Positions 30,234 through 42,226 of a stretch of 64,000 nt of DNA are shown here, one piece after another. Both the position numbers and the translations under genes were made by a program. The stretch spans positions 3,387,723 through 3,451,722 of the forward strand of contig OY725496.1 in the NCBI GenBank assembly GCA_963281255.1. Reading direction: 5' to 3'. The notes below the pieces were generated by a model. That model saw only the letters and a program-made list of their open reading frames with translations, did not search any database and was not told the DNA's origin. This DNA comes from Aphrocallistes beatrix. Its lineage: Eukaryota > Porifera > Hexactinellida > Sceptrulophora > Aphrocallistidae. Position 1 is the stretch's first letter. Each line of letters begins with the position of its first letter.

Positions 30234-33200
30234 ATGCTGCACCATATCCGCCCTCCTCCAGAGCTGGAGAAAGGATACAAGAGGAAAGGGGGCCCGACGG
30301 TAGATCAGATCTTTTCAGACCCTCTGACTCAGCTCTCGATGAAGGTGTGGGCTCCACAGGTGCCACCTGACCACCGAGTGTACATTCCAGACCTGATAAA
30401 CGACATCTACCAGCGGGAGTGTCTCAACTCTGGCTTCTCCACTCGTCGCCTCATGATCCTGGAGCTGAGTCAGTACCTGGAGAACTACCTATGGCCGCAC
30501 TTCCACCCGGGCTCCAGCAAGCAGCACGTCATGTCCATAGTGGCCATGGTGAACGAGAAGTTCCGCGAGGGTCTGCAGCCGTGGATCGTGTTCGAGCAGT
30601 TCCCGGACAGGTTCCCCTGCTTCTTCCACTCGGTGCTGGAGAAGTGCCTCTCCTCAGAGAAGGAGGTCCGCATGAAGGAGCAGCTGCACATGCTCATCTT
30701 CCTCGTGCACTGCTTCAACAGTCTGGCTGTGGACCTGGTCCGCGAGCAGGTGTGGCAGCTGGTCTCCTTCTCCTCCTGGACCAACCTCCTCCCCGCGCGC
30801 CTAGAGAAGGAGCTGCACGCCAACCCTGGCCTCAAGCGGGCCTGGAAGAAGCTGACCAAGAGGGACGCCGCCATGGACGAGATAACCCGCCTCACCGCGG
30901 AGAAGGAGCGCAAGTTCCTCACTCGCCTCTTCCATAAGTTCCTCCGGGTGTTGTACCGGATTCCGGAGGCGGGGGACGGCGGCCGCGTGTCCCGACTGGA
31001 CATCGCCTACTGCGAGCGCTTCATGGAGCTGCTGATCGACCTGGAGGCCCAGCTGCCGACCCGCCGCTACTTCAACACTCTCCTTGACGACAGCCATCTG
31101 ATCGTGCTATGCAGCCTGGCGCCGCTGGTCTCGCGCCCCGAGGGGAACCTCTTCTCCCAGCTGCTCGAGATCCTCAAGTTCTACGCGGGGTTCGAGATCA
31201 ACGACCAGACCGGCATGCCCCTGACCATCCACGGCGTGACCAGCATCCACTACGGCAAGATCGCCTCTCTGCAGCGCGCCGCCTTCAAGAACTACTCTGA
31301 CTTGAGAATGTTCGCACTCAGCAACATCTCACGCATCGACACAAGGGAAAGTCTCAAGAAGCACTTCACACCTCTCCCCTACGAGACGCTGCACAACATC
31401 GCCTCTTACCTGTGCCTGGTGCCCCCGTACGCCCCCGACGTGGAGAAGTTCTCCAAGGTCTTCCTCATCGAGCTCATCGTGTCGCACCACGAGCGTCGGA
31501 AGTCGCAGCTGGACGTGCTGAACCAGACCCCTCTCTACCCCACCGAGGAGATCCTCTGGAACGAGAACGTGGTCCCCTCAGCCTACTACTCGGGGGAGAG
31601 CTGCCTCGCCCTGCCCAAGCTGAACCTCCAGTTCCTGACCCTGCACGACTACCTGCTCCGCAACCTGCAGCTGTTCCAGCTGGAGTCCACCTACGAGATC
31701 CGCCTGGACATCGAGGACGCCCTCTCGCGCATGAAGCCGCGCATCACGCCGCAGGGAGAGGCCATCTTCCTGGGCTGGGCGCGCATGGCCCAGAAGGTGC
31801 AGGCCTTCTCTGTCAATGAGGTCGGCCGGACCAACGTGGGCGAATCCTGGCCGTCTCGCGTGCGAGGCGACGTGACGGTCAGCTTGAATGTGCACCCGGA
31901 CGTGCGTCTGGAGTGGGAGTCCCTGCGCAAGCACGACGTGTGCTTCCTGATGACGGTGCACCCCAGCCTGTCCGTGGTGAATGTGGACGAGCTGGCGGAG
32001 AGGCGCAGCTTCAAGGAGGAGATGGGGGTGCGGTACATCCGCGGCTGCGAGATAGAGGGCCTGCTGGATGAGGAAGGGAAGCTGATAGAGGAGGGACCGG
32101 GGGACAGCAAGCCCAGCTTCTCCACGAATGAGCGGACGTTCCGTGTGCTCCTGGACCCCAACCAGTACCAGCTCGACATGAACCAGAACCTGAAGCTGTC
32201 GCAGGAGGACGTGCACGCCTCTTTCAATGTGTTCCTACGCCGCAAGCCGAAAGAGAACAACTTCAAAGCGGTGCTGGAGACCACGCGGGAGCTGATGAAC
32301 ACGGAGTGCGTGGTGCCGGAATGGGTGCATAACATATTCCTGGGCTATGGGGATCCCGGAGACGCTAACTACACCAAACTGTCCCACTCCACTCACACGT
32401 TCGACTTCAACGACACCTTCCTGAACCTGGAGCACCTGATGTACTGCTTCCCTCAGTACAGGGTCAGCTGCACCATAGAGGACCCCACCCTGCAGGTCCC
32501 TCCCTTCAAGGTCACGTTTCCCAACTCCCGCAAGAGGAGACACACGGACACTGCTTCCATCTCCCAGCCAGACGACCTGAGCAACGTCATCACGGTAGAG
32601 CCTTACGTCACTGCCAACCGCGGGCCTTACCCCTACGACCAACCGAAACGTAACACCATCCCCTTCACACCCACGCAGGTGGAAGCCATCACATCCGGCA
32701 TGCACCCCGGTCTCACCATGGTGGTGGGGCCACCCGGTACGGGGAAGACGGACGTGGCGGTGCAGATAATCTCGAACCTGTACCACAACTTCCCCGAGCA
32801 GCGCACCCTGATCGTGACCCACTCCAACCAGGCCCTAAACCAGCTGTTCGAGAAGATCATGCGGCTGGACATCGAGGAGCGCCACCTGCTGCGGCTGGGC
32901 CACGGAGAGGAGGAGCTGGAGACGGAGAAGGACTTCAGCCGGTTCGGGCGCGTGAACTACATCCTGCAGCTGAGACTGGACATGCTGGAGGAGGTGAGGC
33001 GACTGCAGGAGAGTCTGAATGTTCCCGGGGACGTGTCCTACACCTGCGAGACGGCCGGACACTTCTTCCTCTACCAGGTGCGCTCCAGATGGGAGCGCTA
33101 CCGCACGGAGATCAAGCCCGCGGACGGGGAGCAGGGCGACGCGGCCAAGGTGAACGACTGCTTCCCCTTCCACGAGTACTTCTCCAACGCCCCGCAGCCC

Positions 33201-35384
33201 CTCTTCAGGGGGAGCTCCTTCCAGGAAGACCTGGCGGTAGCGGAGGGCTGCTTCACTCACATCAAGCGGCTGTTCGATCAGCTGAACGAATTCCGCGCGT
33301 TCGAGCTGCTGCGCAGTGGGATGGACCGCATCAACTACCTCCTGATCAAGACGGCCAAGGTGATCGCCATGACGTGCACGCACGCAGCCATGAAGAGACA
33401 CAGCTTCGTGGAGCTGGGCTTCAAGTACGACAACGTGATCATGGAGGAGGCGGCCCAGATCCTGGAGATAGAGACCTTCATCCCACTCATGCTGCAGACC
33501 ACGGAGGACAACTTCAACCGACTCAAGCGTGTCATCCTCATCGGCGACCACAACCAGCTACCCCCTGTCATCAAGAACATGGCGTTCCAGAAGTTCTCCA
33601 ACATGGAGCAGTCGCTCTTCACTCGCTTCATCCGGCTGGGAGTGCCAGCCATCCACCTGGACGCTCAGGGCCGAGCCCGCCCCTCCCTGAGACAGCTGTA
33701 CGGCTGGAGGTACGAGCGGCTGGGGGACCTCCCTCACATCCTGGACCACCCGGAGTACAGGTGCGCCAACCCCGGCTTCTGCTTCGAGTTCCAGGTCGTG
33801 AATGTGGAGGACTTCAACGGGCGCGGGGAGCAGGAGCCGAACCCTTACTTCTTCCAGAACCTGGGGGAGGCCGAGTTCTCCGTGGCGCTCTTCATGTACA
33901 TGCGTCTCCAGGGCTACCCGCCCGACAAGATCACCATCCTCAGCACCTACAACGGGCAGAAGCACCTGATCCGGGACATCCTCAGACAGAGGTGTGCAGA
34001 CAACCCGGCGTTCGGACTGCCGGAGAAGGTGACGACGGTGGACAGGTACCAGGGACAGCAGAACGACTACATCATCCTCTCCCTGGTCCGGACCAAGGCA
34101 GTCGGGCATCTGAGAGACGTGCGCAGGTTAGTCGTGGCGATGTCCCGCGCCAGGCTAGGCCTGTACCTGTTCGCGCGGGTGGGACTGTTCCAGAATTGCT
34201 TCGAACTCTCCCCTGCATTCCGCCTGCTCACCCGGCACCCCCTCGCATTGCATCTCTGTCCCATGGAGTGCTACCCCCCGGCGCGCCCCCTCTCCTGCCC
34301 TCCGCCCCCTCCCATCCTCGTGATCCGAGACATGCCACACCTCGCCTCGTTCGTCTACGACGAGTATAATCGGCGCATCAACGCGCTCACCGTGAAGCTC
34401 GGCAGAGAGAACGTGCTGCTGGAGCCGGGCACCTCCTTGCCCCCCGAGGACCTCACCGAGGAGACCGTGGAGAAGTACCAGATGCAGCTGGAGGAGGGAG
34501 AGATTCCGCCCGAGGAGCCTGAAATCAACCCGATCATTGCCGCCCGTGTGGACGACAGCCTGACAGAGACCGCGCGGAGTATCCTCGAATCCCTGAAGCA
34601 GTACCAGGAGAAGGTGAGAGACGACCTGGAAGAGCCCCCGAGTCCTGCGCCGCCCTCCCCCGCCCTCCCACCTGGCCCCTTCTCCTTCCCGCTCCTCCCT
34701 CTCTTCCAGGAGAACCCTCTCATCGGCCCGCTCAAGTTCCCGCTCCCCAACAAGGAGCCGGAGCCGATGGAAGCGAACCTGAGCGAGGACAGCCGGTCCC
34801 CTCAAGGGACGCAGGAGTGCGACGAGATCGATCTGAAGGCGAGAGAGATTATTGCGGCTATTGACAATCCCCCGCCTGCTTCTGCCGCCGAGCCCGTCAT
34901 TGTTCGGATCCGAGAGCGCGTTGGCAGTGGTGCAGATGCAGAGGAGAGTGGAAATGCAAGGAAAATCGCGAGGATCTATTCCCCCGTCGAAGGGAGAGAT
35001 GTGGAGGGAGACGTGCCGGGAATAGGGGACGGGCTGAGCCGGACGAGCACAGAAGAGCGGACAGGACAGGGGGTGCTAGGGGTTGAGGACAGTGTGAAGA
35101 GTTCCGTCCCCTTGATAGCAGACCAGGCGAGTGAGCGAGCAGCTCAGCTGCTGGAGAGAATGGAGGCAGAGCAGCAGGAGAGTCTCGCCCGCAGTGAGGA
35201 GCGCAGCCAGACGCTGCAGACTAGACAGGTGGCCAACCCACCGGATGACCGAGTGGAAGTGGTGCAGGAAGTGGAGGGAGGAAGTGAGATAGTGGCAGAA
35301 GAGAAAGTTAGTGTGGTAGTGGAGGATGACAGCGGTAAGAGGACACCTACCATGGATGAGAGCTCCTCTGAAGGCGAGAGTTAG
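30234..35384 (+). CDS. AQR: RNA helicase aquarius (intron-binding protein), single exon
   Basis: A 1716-residue protein from the ATG in [11 protein letters not shown] (the frame is open further 5' without an upstream ATG). The N-terminal ARMADILLO-like scaffold is well conserved: [68 protein letters not shown]. The SF1 helicase core has Walker [14 protein letters not shown] at about residue 831, [13 protein letters not shown], motif [11 protein letters not shown] at about 1070, [35 protein letters not shown] and motif [14 protein letters not shown] at about 1300. The last 300 residues are a poorly conserved Pro/Glu-rich tail. AQR binds introns in the spliceosome and links splicing to snoRNP assembly. 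GC-rich codons and the lack of introns contrast with its surroundings. Confidence 0.97.
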   Translation: MLHHIRPPPELEKGYKRKGGPTVDQIFSDPLTQLSMKVWAPQVPPDHRVYIPDLINDIYQRECLNSGFSTRRLMILELSQYLENYLWPHFHPGSSKQHVMSIVAMVNEKFREGLQPWIVFEQFPDRFPCFFHSVLEKCLSSEKEVRMKEQLHMLIFLVHCFNSLAVDLVREQVWQLVSFSSWTNLLPARLEKELHANPGLKRAWKKLTKRDAAMDEITRLTAEKERKFLTRLFHKFLRVLYRIPEAGDGGRVSRLDIAYCERFMELLIDLEAQLPTRRYFNTLLDDSHLIVLCSLAPLVSRPEGNLFSQLLEILKFYAGFEINDQTGMPLTIHGVTSIHYGKIASLQRAAFKNYSDLRMFALSNISRIDTRESLKKHFTPLPYETLHNIASYLCLVPPYAPDVEKFSKVFLIELIVSHHERRKSQLDVLNQTPLYPTEEILWNENVVPSAYYSGESCLALPKLNLQFLTLHDYLLRNLQLFQLESTYEIRLDIEDALSRMKPRITPQGEAIFLGWARMAQKVQAFSVNEVGRTNVGESWPSRVRGDVTVSLNVHPDVRLEWESLRKHDVCFLMTVHPSLSVVNVDELAERRSFKEEMGVRYIRGCEIEGLLDEEGKLIEEGPGDSKPSFSTNERTFRVLLDPNQYQLDMNQNLKLSQEDVHASFNVFLRRKPKENNFKAVLETTRELMNTECVVPEWVHNIFLGYGDPGDANYTKLSHSTHTFDFNDTFLNLEHLMYCFPQYRVSCTIEDPTLQVPPFKVTFPNSRKRRHTDTASISQPDDLSNVITVEPYVTANRGPYPYDQPKRNTIPFTPTQVEAITSGMHPGLTMVVGPPGTGKTDVAVQIISNLYHNFPEQRTLIVTHSNQALNQLFEKIMRLDIEERHLLRLGHGEEELETEKDFSRFGRVNYILQLRLDMLEEVRRLQESLNVPGDVSYTCETAGHFFLYQVRSRWERYRTEIKPADGEQGDAAKVNDCFPFHEYFSNAPQPLFRGSSFQEDLAVAEGCFTHIKRLFDQLNEFRAFELLRSGMDRINYLLIKTAKVIAMTCTHAAMKRHSFVELGFKYDNVIMEEAAQILEIETFIPLMLQTTEDNFNRLKRVILIGDHNQLPPVIKNMAFQKFSNMEQSLFTRFIRLGVPAIHLDAQGRARPSLRQLYGWRYERLGDLPHILDHPEYRCANPGFCFEFQVVNVEDFNGRGEQEPNPYFFQNLGEAEFSVALFMYMRLQGYPPDKITILSTYNGQKHLIRDILRQRCADNPAFGLPEKVTTVDRYQGQQNDYIILSLVRTKAVGHLRDVRRLVVAMSRARLGLYLFARVGLFQNCFELSPAFRLLTRHPLALHLCPMECYPPARPLSCPPPPPILVIRDMPHLASFVYDEYNRRINALTVKLGRENVLLEPGTSLPPEDLTEETVEKYQMQLEEGEIPPEEPEINPIIAARVDDSLTETARSILESLKQYQEKVRDDLEEPPSPAPPSPALPPGPFSFPLLPLFQENPLIGPLKFPLPNKEPEPMEANLSEDSRSPQGTQECDEIDLKAREIIAAIDNPPPASAAEPVIVRIRERVGSGADAEESGNARKIARIYSPVEGRDVEGDVPGIGDGLSRTSTEERTGQGVLGVEDSVKSSVPLIADQASERAAQLLERMEAEQQESLARSEERSQTLQTRQVANPPDDRVEVVQEVEGGSEIVAEEKVSVVVEDDSGKRTPTMDESSSEGES

Positions 35385-37366
35385 CTACTGAACAGTTGAG
35401 TTGGTATGTGAAACGATGTCAGGTGAAGCGTATCAGGCAACATCGAAATGAACGGAATAAAGTCATAGATAGAAAAGGTGGATGATACAACACTAAAAGT
35501 ATGAGTGTAGACTGATAATTATTATATTTATAATTACAAAGGAAGCGCACGCATTAGTTCTATTCCGTATGTAGACGTTACTTTCAAAATTGTTGTTGGT
35601 TCTACTATTCGAATGTAGATGTTGGTTTTATTCCCCTTCCGTAAGTGCTGCGATGGACAATTGTGAGAGTAGAACTAATCTCAATTTTGGAATAGAACTA
35701 ATGTCTACAAATAGAAATTAGAACTAACATAAGAATAGAACTAATTATAAAGTACATACCGAGGTATACGAATCTACTTTTTCAATTTTTATATCTGAAG
35801 TCATCACAAGGGTGCACTCACCCCCCTAGCTACAAGGCAGGGTTCGAAAGTATTGTTTCGCTCTCCATCCTTATCAAATTCCTTACTGTATTGAGACATC
35901 CAAGTGCATTAACTTAGCCAACCGCACTGTTATCCGTATTGCAATCAACATTTTTCGTTGATTAATCATATCACTGAATCAGCACCGCTAAAATCTTAGA
36001 TATGTACTGCAATTCTTTCTGATATTATTCTGTGCCAAGTAGGAATGTATTTAATTAATTTAGGATTGTTCTTACTTGGCCCAGACGATTTGAACCTTAG
36101 GTATTTACCATCTTACCTGCGCGAGCAAATTTTTGACAACTAATACGTATATCAATTTATATCATTTTATATAATTTGATTGAATATTTACGAATAATTA
36201 AATTTACAACTCTAGCAAAGTGAGAGTAAAGCGAAAATTATCCATTTATCATTTATGCAGGACCAACGGGACCAAGATGGTCAGCCAGGCACGGCCTACC
36301 ACTTTGCTAGAGTGCAAAAGGAAAGAGATTTAGGATCAAGTTTAGGGCAATAGGATCGTGCGATCTTTTTTGTCAAAAAAATTCGATCATAATTATATTA
36401 TTTGTTAGAATACATTCAATTGGAGGGAAATACACCAGAAGGACGCCCCCAGGGGACACGAAGTGTTCGCTATGCGATATATAATGCAATTAATTAGGTA
36501 TTTTAAAATATGTGCTATAAATCCCCAAAACGAACGGAAACATGATCGAGATAGGGATCGGGATCCCCGTTTAGAATGGCGAAAATAATGAATTATTAAA
36601 TATTCCAGGAATTAAAAGTCTGAAAGATAGAGTAAGTTAATCTAGGGCTCCGAATACACGGGAGTGGGGGTGGGAGTTGGAATAGACGAGAGCTTTGGTA
36701 AAAATGAATTATCAAATTATCCAGAATTGGAATAGAATATCCCACCACAGTGCGCGTAATCAGATGAAACATAGCTGATACAAACATCCAGTAAAAAGTT
36801 GTTGTTGGATAAATCAATTTTGAAATTTAATAAACGGGAGGGAGAGAGGATGGAAGAAAATCCATAAATTATAATAAACAAGAGGGACTGTTTATTTGGA
36901 CCCTATAGTATATAGAATATACCCTTCGCAGTTTATAAGCTGCATGCATATATACGATGTCTCTAACAAATCTTGCCTGCGAATGTTACGGATATTATTA
37001 AACATTAGATAATTCATTGTTGCTCTTTCTTTATATTTTTCAACAAAGGACTGCTGCCAGCTACGTAGTTTTGTTCTAATTAATAATCTAATTTCAACTT
37101 TTGTACTTACACATCCTGTCTAATTCTGCTTTGAACAGACAGAATCCTACAGCTGCCGGTTTCCTTTCAAATCAGTGGGCGCAGGTCAAAACGGCTACAA
37201 CCAAAAACGGCCACACATGCAAAATTACTTAATTCTTAATTTCACAACTGATGCGTTCCACGGGCTTTGTAATTTGAACAAGATCAATCCCATATTGATA
37301 AATTACATTTATTTCCATGTTCTTGAAAATGCAATAGAATATAAATATTTTATTGCAATTTATTAA
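35385..37366. other. Intergenic DNA between AQR and FLYWCH fragment
   Basis: It holds an imperfect inverted repeat rich in GTTCTATTCC/GGAATAGAAC at about 35550-35745, a 13-bp inverted pair CTCTAGCAAAGTG (36212-36224 and 36299-36311) bounding a possible MITE of about 100 bp, and a decayed GGCGCCC/GGACAC palindrome cluster at about 36440-36475 resembling the dispersed-repeat terminus. No gene recognised. Confidence 0.5.
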
Positions 37367-37369
37367 CTA

Positions 37370-37747
37370 AGATACTATACATGTATTAGCGATATGTTTC
37401 AGTTCTTCTGGAAATGCTGCATGGTTATGACCATGTGCGCCCGTTGAGTAACAGTGCAAGACAAATCGAGACATGTTTCGTACGCTACAACGCCAATAAT
37501 TAACCGTTTTCCTCCTGAGTTTTATTATGTAAGAGTCCCCAACATTCTCTATAAGCATATCTTTTCCTTTCTGTGATAATTTTGAACGGAATCTAGGGCT
37601 TTCATCGGTTTGCATGGTTTCTGAATCTAAATCAAATCCATCTAATGACACTTCTTCCACACTTTCTGGAATTGCAAGTTTTGAAACATGTTGAATTGTC
37701 TGGCGATATATGAAGGCCCGTTTTGGTGTGTGGCCTTTTGAATATCA
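37370..37747 (-). CDS. FLYWCH-type zinc finger fragment
   Basis: The minus-strand translation contains FRSKLSQKGKDMLIENVGDS, then NYWRCSVRN, and HGHNHAAFPEE. This is the F..S.KGK / YWRC / C / HNH order of the FLYWCH zinc finger. The first ATG-independent frame begins near 37747 (HTPKRAFIYRQ); no ATG start is evident, so it is a partial exon or a fragment. FLYWCH domains bind DNA and are frequent in MULE-type transposon proteins as well as host regulators. No companion exons or transposase are seen nearby. The Cys/His ligands appear present, although the spacing after YWRC is longer than usual. Confidence 0.5.
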
Positions 37748-38043
37748 ACCACTTTAATATATGCAATTGTATTGCATTTATTTGATTCCTCTGAATCCGA
37801 TGTGTTCACCACATAATTATATTCAATGCACAGGTAGCTGTGGCTAGTACCACAATATGGAGTTGATTGGTTTGATTAATTATAAATACCTAGACATATA
37901 ATTAGAACATTATTTCTGTATTATTTATTAATTAGTCAACCGTGTATTTATACAGCCTAACATCGTTTCTAAATCAATTTGGTTGAAAATATTTTCAAGT
38001 CACTTTTAATTGAATATATAGTAACCAATTGTTTTGCTCGCTA
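37748..38043. other. Upstream region of DGK
   Basis: AT-rich DNA between the FLYWCH fragment (-) and DGK (+). No feature recognised. Confidence 0.35.
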
Positions 38044-40803
38044 ATGGCAACGATACAACTAGACACCTCCCTTTCTCCTTCTTCTGAAGATAGCACCAAG
38101 TCTTTCCTCACTTCTCCCCTGCAGGCCACACTCTCCCCTGACCCTGACCCCGACCCTGTTCCTGTCCCTGTGGTGGGGAGTGCAGTCGTCTACTCCTCCA
38201 CCGCTAAGGCGGACACACATATTTGGTTTTACGCGCACAAGAACGACAAATTAAACGTCCCCACCACTTCCTACCTCCCGACCTCCTCGCTCACTCAGGA
38301 GAGTCTGCCCCGACGCATCAAGTGCGCGGCCTGTCAGATCTGCATCCCCGAGCTGGCCAAGTCCCACTTCACCGTCCGCTGTAAGCCCAGCTTCCGGCCG
38401 TACACGCCCAAGGTGAGCGAGAGCGAAGTGCAGCACCACTTCGTTGAGAAGACGGTGTTCGATTCTTCATGCCACAAGTGCCGCAAGCGTCTCACCAAAT
38501 CCCTGCCCGCTCATGTCTGCTCCTGGTGCCACTACCTGTACCACCGAGAGTGCCTCACCCCTGAAGTCCGGTCCGGGCCCTGCAGCATGGGGCGACATGC
38601 GAAGCTCATCCTCCCGTCCTCCTGGCTCGTCAAGATCGAGAAGCTCCCACTGGCCACCGCCACCTCCCTCCCCATCACCGGGAAGAACCGGATGATCGTC
38701 CTCTCTCCCCTCAGCCACCACTCCTCCCCTCTCCCCTTCCCCCCCGACGCCGTGGAGGAGGCGACACCTGCTCCCGCCAACTTCTCCGTCATCCCCCAGG
38801 TTCGCGGCTGCGGGGGATCGGGGACACAGCCCCTCCTGGTGTTCGTGCACCCCAAGAGCGGGGGGGGACAGGGGCTCGGAATCCTGAAGGAGTTCATGTG
38901 GCTGCTGAACCCCAGACAGGTGTTCGACCTGACCAAGGTGTCGCCGCACTACGCGCTGGAGCTCTTCAGCAGGTGTGACGTCCACGTGCTGTGCTGCGGC
39001 GGGGACGGGACTGCCGGCTGGGTGATGACGGCCATGGAGGAGCTGGAGCTGGTCCGGAAGCCGCCCATCTCCCTACTGCCCCTAGGCACTGGGAACGACC
39101 TCTCTCGAGTGAGCGGGTGGGGCGCCTCCTACCTGGACGAGTCCCTCTCCCAGGTCCTCTTCCAGATCGAAGCGGCTAGTGTGAAGGGGCTGGACAGATG
39201 GAATGTGGCAGTGTCCCCGCTCCCCTCTGCCACTGACCCTCCTGCCCACAGACTCCCTGGAGCCACGGGCAGCCTGCCGGTCAGCGTGATGAGTAACTAC
39301 TTCTCAATCGGAGCGGACGCGCACGCCACGCTGGAGTTCCACCAGTTCAGAGAGCGGAACAAGGACAAGCCCCAATCCCGCCTGAAGAACAAGTTCATCT
39401 ACCTGAAGACCGGCTCCCTCGATTGGGTAAAGCGCACCTACCTCACCATGTGCGAGCACATCCAGCTGGAGTGCGACGGGAGGGACTACACGGCTCTCAT
39501 CCGCGAGAACAGCTACGTCGCCCTGGTCTTCCTCAACATCCCCTCCTATGGGGCGGGCACTGACCCGTGGGGGACCCCCAACCTCCGGAAGTCTCTTTTC
39601 AAGCCGCAGGACCACGGCGACGGACTGCTGGAGGTGATCGGTCTGAAGCAGTCGCAGATATCTCTGCTCTTCGTGGGTGGGCACGGAGATCGGATCACTC
39701 AGGCTAGACAGGTGAAGATCCGGACCAGCCAGACGGTCCCTGTGCAGGTGGACGGGGAGCCGTGCCTCCTCAGCCCCAGCTCCATCCTCGTCTCCTGGAA
39801 GTGCTCCGCCAAGCTGCTGGTGAACTCTAACCCCAAGAGGGAGAAGCACACGACGAAGGACGCCCCCTGTCAAGACGTGGAGGCACTCCGACTCTCCCTC
39901 AACACCGTCACTCTGCAGGACTTCCTTGAGTGTGGCGGGGAGATAGCTCAGCTGAAGGGGACTGTGTCTTGTCAAGGCTACGTGGTCTGCGCTCCCTCCG
40001 AGTCCCTCTCCTCTCTCCGTCCTCAGGTGGAGCACACCCTGCAGTCCCAGCTGCTGCTGCAGCCCCTGCACCCCCTCCCCGCCCATCAGCCCCCCGCGCA
40101 CTGGAGCTTCCTCAGCATCGCCCCCGGAGACAGGCACAGCTTCATGCGGGTGCTGCCCGACCAGGAGGGGCTGATCACTGTCAAGGACATCCCGTGTGAC
40201 GGGGTCTACGTCTTGAGGTTGGAGGGGGCTGGCAGTGAGAATGTCTCGCTGTTGTCGGATATCGACACAGAGGAGCTCCAGCCGGCTAATGGAGAGAATG
40301 CTGTGTCTGCAAGTTTAAAGGAGGCGCTGGTTCCAGAACAAGAGGTTATTCCCGCTTCAGATCTCTCCAATATTTCTCAGGAAGAGCTGGAAGAAAGGCT
40401 ATTCAGAGCTTGTTCTAGAGGAGACTTGAGAGAAGTTCAGCTGTTGCATTCACACAAAGTTGACTTGCATTGTATGGACTCACAGAACAGGACTCCGCTC
40501 CACATCACAGCCTCCAAAGGACACAAACACCTCGCTCAGTTCCTGATAGACAACTATCCTCAGGAAGCCATCGACATCCAGGACAAACTTCTCAGTGAAT
40601 CCGCACTGCACATAACTGCCAGTGCTGGCAGCAAGAGCATCTGTAAACGGTTGGTCAAGGCTCAAGCCTCGCTTACGCTGAAGGACTCAGAAGGCCGCAC
40701 TCCGTATCAGCGTTCCAAGCAGGGCACTGACTTCTCTCTGCAGTCCTATCTGTGGACGCACGAGCAGAAACAAAGAAATCAGAAAATAGAACTTGATATT
40801 TAA
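38044..40803 (+). CDS. DGKZ: Type IV diacylglycerol kinase (zeta/iota class), single exon
   Basis: 919 residues from the ATG of MATIQLDTSL. Order: low-complexity N-terminus with DPDPDPVPVPV; two C1 Cys/His domains (CAACQICIPELAKSHFTVRC, then CHKCRKRL..CSWCHYLYHREC); the catalytic DAGKc domain with FVHPKSGGGQG, LCCGGDGTAGWV and LPLGTGNDLSR; the accessory domain with NYFSIGADAHATLEFHQFRE, LNIPSYGAGTDPWG and VQVDGEPC; and C-terminal ankyrin repeats (DSQNRTPLHITASKGHKHLA, ESALHITASAG). This is the architecture of DGK zeta/iota and Drosophila RdgA, enzymes that convert diacylglycerol to phosphatidic acid and end DAG signalling. All ATP-binding Gly/Asp residues are intact. The intronless state is unusual, as vertebrate homologues have about thirty exons. 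The MARCKS-like basic region of DGK zeta is not obvious. Confidence 0.94.
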   Translation: MATIQLDTSLSPSSEDSTKSFLTSPLQATLSPDPDPDPVPVPVVGSAVVYSSTAKADTHIWFYAHKNDKLNVPTTSYLPTSSLTQESLPRRIKCAACQICIPELAKSHFTVRCKPSFRPYTPKVSESEVQHHFVEKTVFDSSCHKCRKRLTKSLPAHVCSWCHYLYHRECLTPEVRSGPCSMGRHAKLILPSSWLVKIEKLPLATATSLPITGKNRMIVLSPLSHHSSPLPFPPDAVEEATPAPANFSVIPQVRGCGGSGTQPLLVFVHPKSGGGQGLGILKEFMWLLNPRQVFDLTKVSPHYALELFSRCDVHVLCCGGDGTAGWVMTAMEELELVRKPPISLLPLGTGNDLSRVSGWGASYLDESLSQVLFQIEAASVKGLDRWNVAVSPLPSATDPPAHRLPGATGSLPVSVMSNYFSIGADAHATLEFHQFRERNKDKPQSRLKNKFIYLKTGSLDWVKRTYLTMCEHIQLECDGRDYTALIRENSYVALVFLNIPSYGAGTDPWGTPNLRKSLFKPQDHGDGLLEVIGLKQSQISLLFVGGHGDRITQARQVKIRTSQTVPVQVDGEPCLLSPSSILVSWKCSAKLLVNSNPKREKHTTKDAPCQDVEALRLSLNTVTLQDFLECGGEIAQLKGTVSCQGYVVCAPSESLSSLRPQVEHTLQSQLLLQPLHPLPAHQPPAHWSFLSIAPGDRHSFMRVLPDQEGLITVKDIPCDGVYVLRLEGAGSENVSLLSDIDTEELQPANGENAVSASLKEALVPEQEVIPASDLSNISQEELEERLFRACSRGDLREVQLLHSHKVDLHCMDSQNRTPLHITASKGHKHLAQFLIDNYPQEAIDIQDKLLSESALHITASAGSKSICKRLVKAQASLTLKDSEGRTPYQRSKQGTDFSLQSYLWTHEQKQRNQKIELDI

Positions 40804-41560
40804 CCGACAAAATTATTGTAAGAGCTAGCTGCTGCTCGATAATCATCTTTCCCAAATTTTACTGCTATTATGATTACGTATTTCTACTCACTCTTCATAT
40901 ATTGCTTATTTTCTACAAATACACTTCATTATACTCGATTCGAATTGTTATTTTAAGCTTCAAAGGACAAAAGAGACATTTAGTAATCTTATACACACCT
41001 ACCCTCTCATGCATGCCAACTTGAGCCATGATTCAAGCGGGATTGATTTCGTGGGGCAAAGCGAGATGCAATAGAAAGGTATTATACCATGCATAAAACC
41101 GTGACATAATCGAGAAAATTATACGTAGACACTGGTGAAATTAGCTCAATAGAGAGTGAATAACGTAATGGCTGCATGTATGAATGTCTGCCGAGCAGAA
41201 GTGCCCATTCTGCTTTGCAAGTATCGCTAACTTGCTTAGCTGACATACTACATGATAGAGTTCTACTGGGTACTGAGGTCATCTCCTCCGGATGATAAGC
41301 GAAGAATGTCTTCTGCCAATTCCGGATTTGGATATAGTTATTACAACTCACCATCGACTCTCAGGTTTTTCAATTCTTCTCTCAGATCCATACAAACTCA
41401 AAACACTAGCAAATCACTTGTAATTGATATGAATAGATAGAATGTTTAAATTCCAACCACTATACAAGTTACTAAGGTTGCATCCTTCTAGCCATACTAC
41501 TCTGCCAGCCCAATTTGAATGTACCTGGCAAAGCGTTATTAATAACGGTAGAGTTAGAGA
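40804..41560. other. Intergenic DNA
   Basis: AT-rich. It includes at about 41013-41100 a partial copy of the CATGCCAACTTGAGCC element known from 12378-12554. No gene recognised. Confidence 0.45.
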
Positions 41561-42226
41561 ATGGCAGTTCCCATCGCTCAACTGAAGGAGGAGCATCCAC
41601 ATTTCTATCGTGTTTATGCAAGGCTGAAGAGAGACATAGCTTCAGATAATCGTCTTAATGGAGTGTTTTGCATTAACTCGACTCATGTCCTCATCCACTA
41701 CTATGCCCAATATTTGTACGCACGCCCCATCAGAAACTATGGGTCAGCAGACGGGTTCAGCAAGCAGACACTGAACTGGCTGAATACGATACTCTTCATC
41801 TGTGCTCTGATATTCATCGCTCTCTTCATGGTGCTATTGCCGATCGCGTGCATAGGGCTCGGCATTTACGGACTAATTAACTGCGAGGAATCTATCAATT
41901 TGAATGTGCAATTGCAGATTGTAGGCACTGCAGCCATGGTTGAGTTCCTTGCTCGGCTTATATTCTACACCGTGGGACGGCTGGAGAATAAGGATTCCAT
42001 ATTTACCTACGTAGAGACATTTGACTTCATGGCCATCCCTATTACAGGCCTGTTCATCTGGGGGGCGGTGGAAGCTTCCTGTTCTCACTGTCCGACTGAA
42101 CTGACTTCGGTGAACCTGGGTAGTGTTCTGAACATTTTGGGAGTAGTAGGTTGGGGGATGTTTTTGCTATTTCGCATACAGAGAGGGGTCAGCCTTTTTC
42201 TGGTTGAGTTCACAGGGATTGAATGA
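41561..42226 (+). CDS. Four-pass membrane protein, TMEM272-like
   Basis: 221 residues starting MAVPIAQLKEEHPHFY. Four hydrophobic segments are visible at about residues 74-107, 122-142, 157-172 and 188-208. The stretch PIACIGLGIYGLINCEE followed by LQIVGTAAMVEFLARL resembles the TMEM272-like family (IGxxYLxDCP...IPIYLIVGG). The soluble N-terminus is about 70 residues. Function of this family is not established, so none is assigned. A Cys-rich short loop (CSHC) follows the third helix. Codon use is ordinary and the frame is complete; it is a single exon with no obvious partner genes. Confidence in a real gene is high, in the family moderate. Confidence 0.7.
   Translation: MAVPIAQLKEEHPHFYRVYARLKRDIASDNRLNGVFCINSTHVLIHYYAQYLYARPIRNYGSADGFSKQTLNWLNTILFICALIFIALFMVLLPIACIGLGIYGLINCEESINLNVQLQIVGTAAMVEFLARLIFYTVGRLENKDSIFTYVETFDFMAIPITGLFIWGAVEASCSHCPTELTSVNLGSVLNILGVVGWGMFLLFRIQRGVSLFLVEFTGIE

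Noticed and set aside
33089..34369. Long plus-strand frame of 426 residues inside AQR
   Set aside because: It overlaps the conserved helicase core in another phase and is a by-product of GC-rich codons; composition is Arg/Pro/Gly-rich with no domain.
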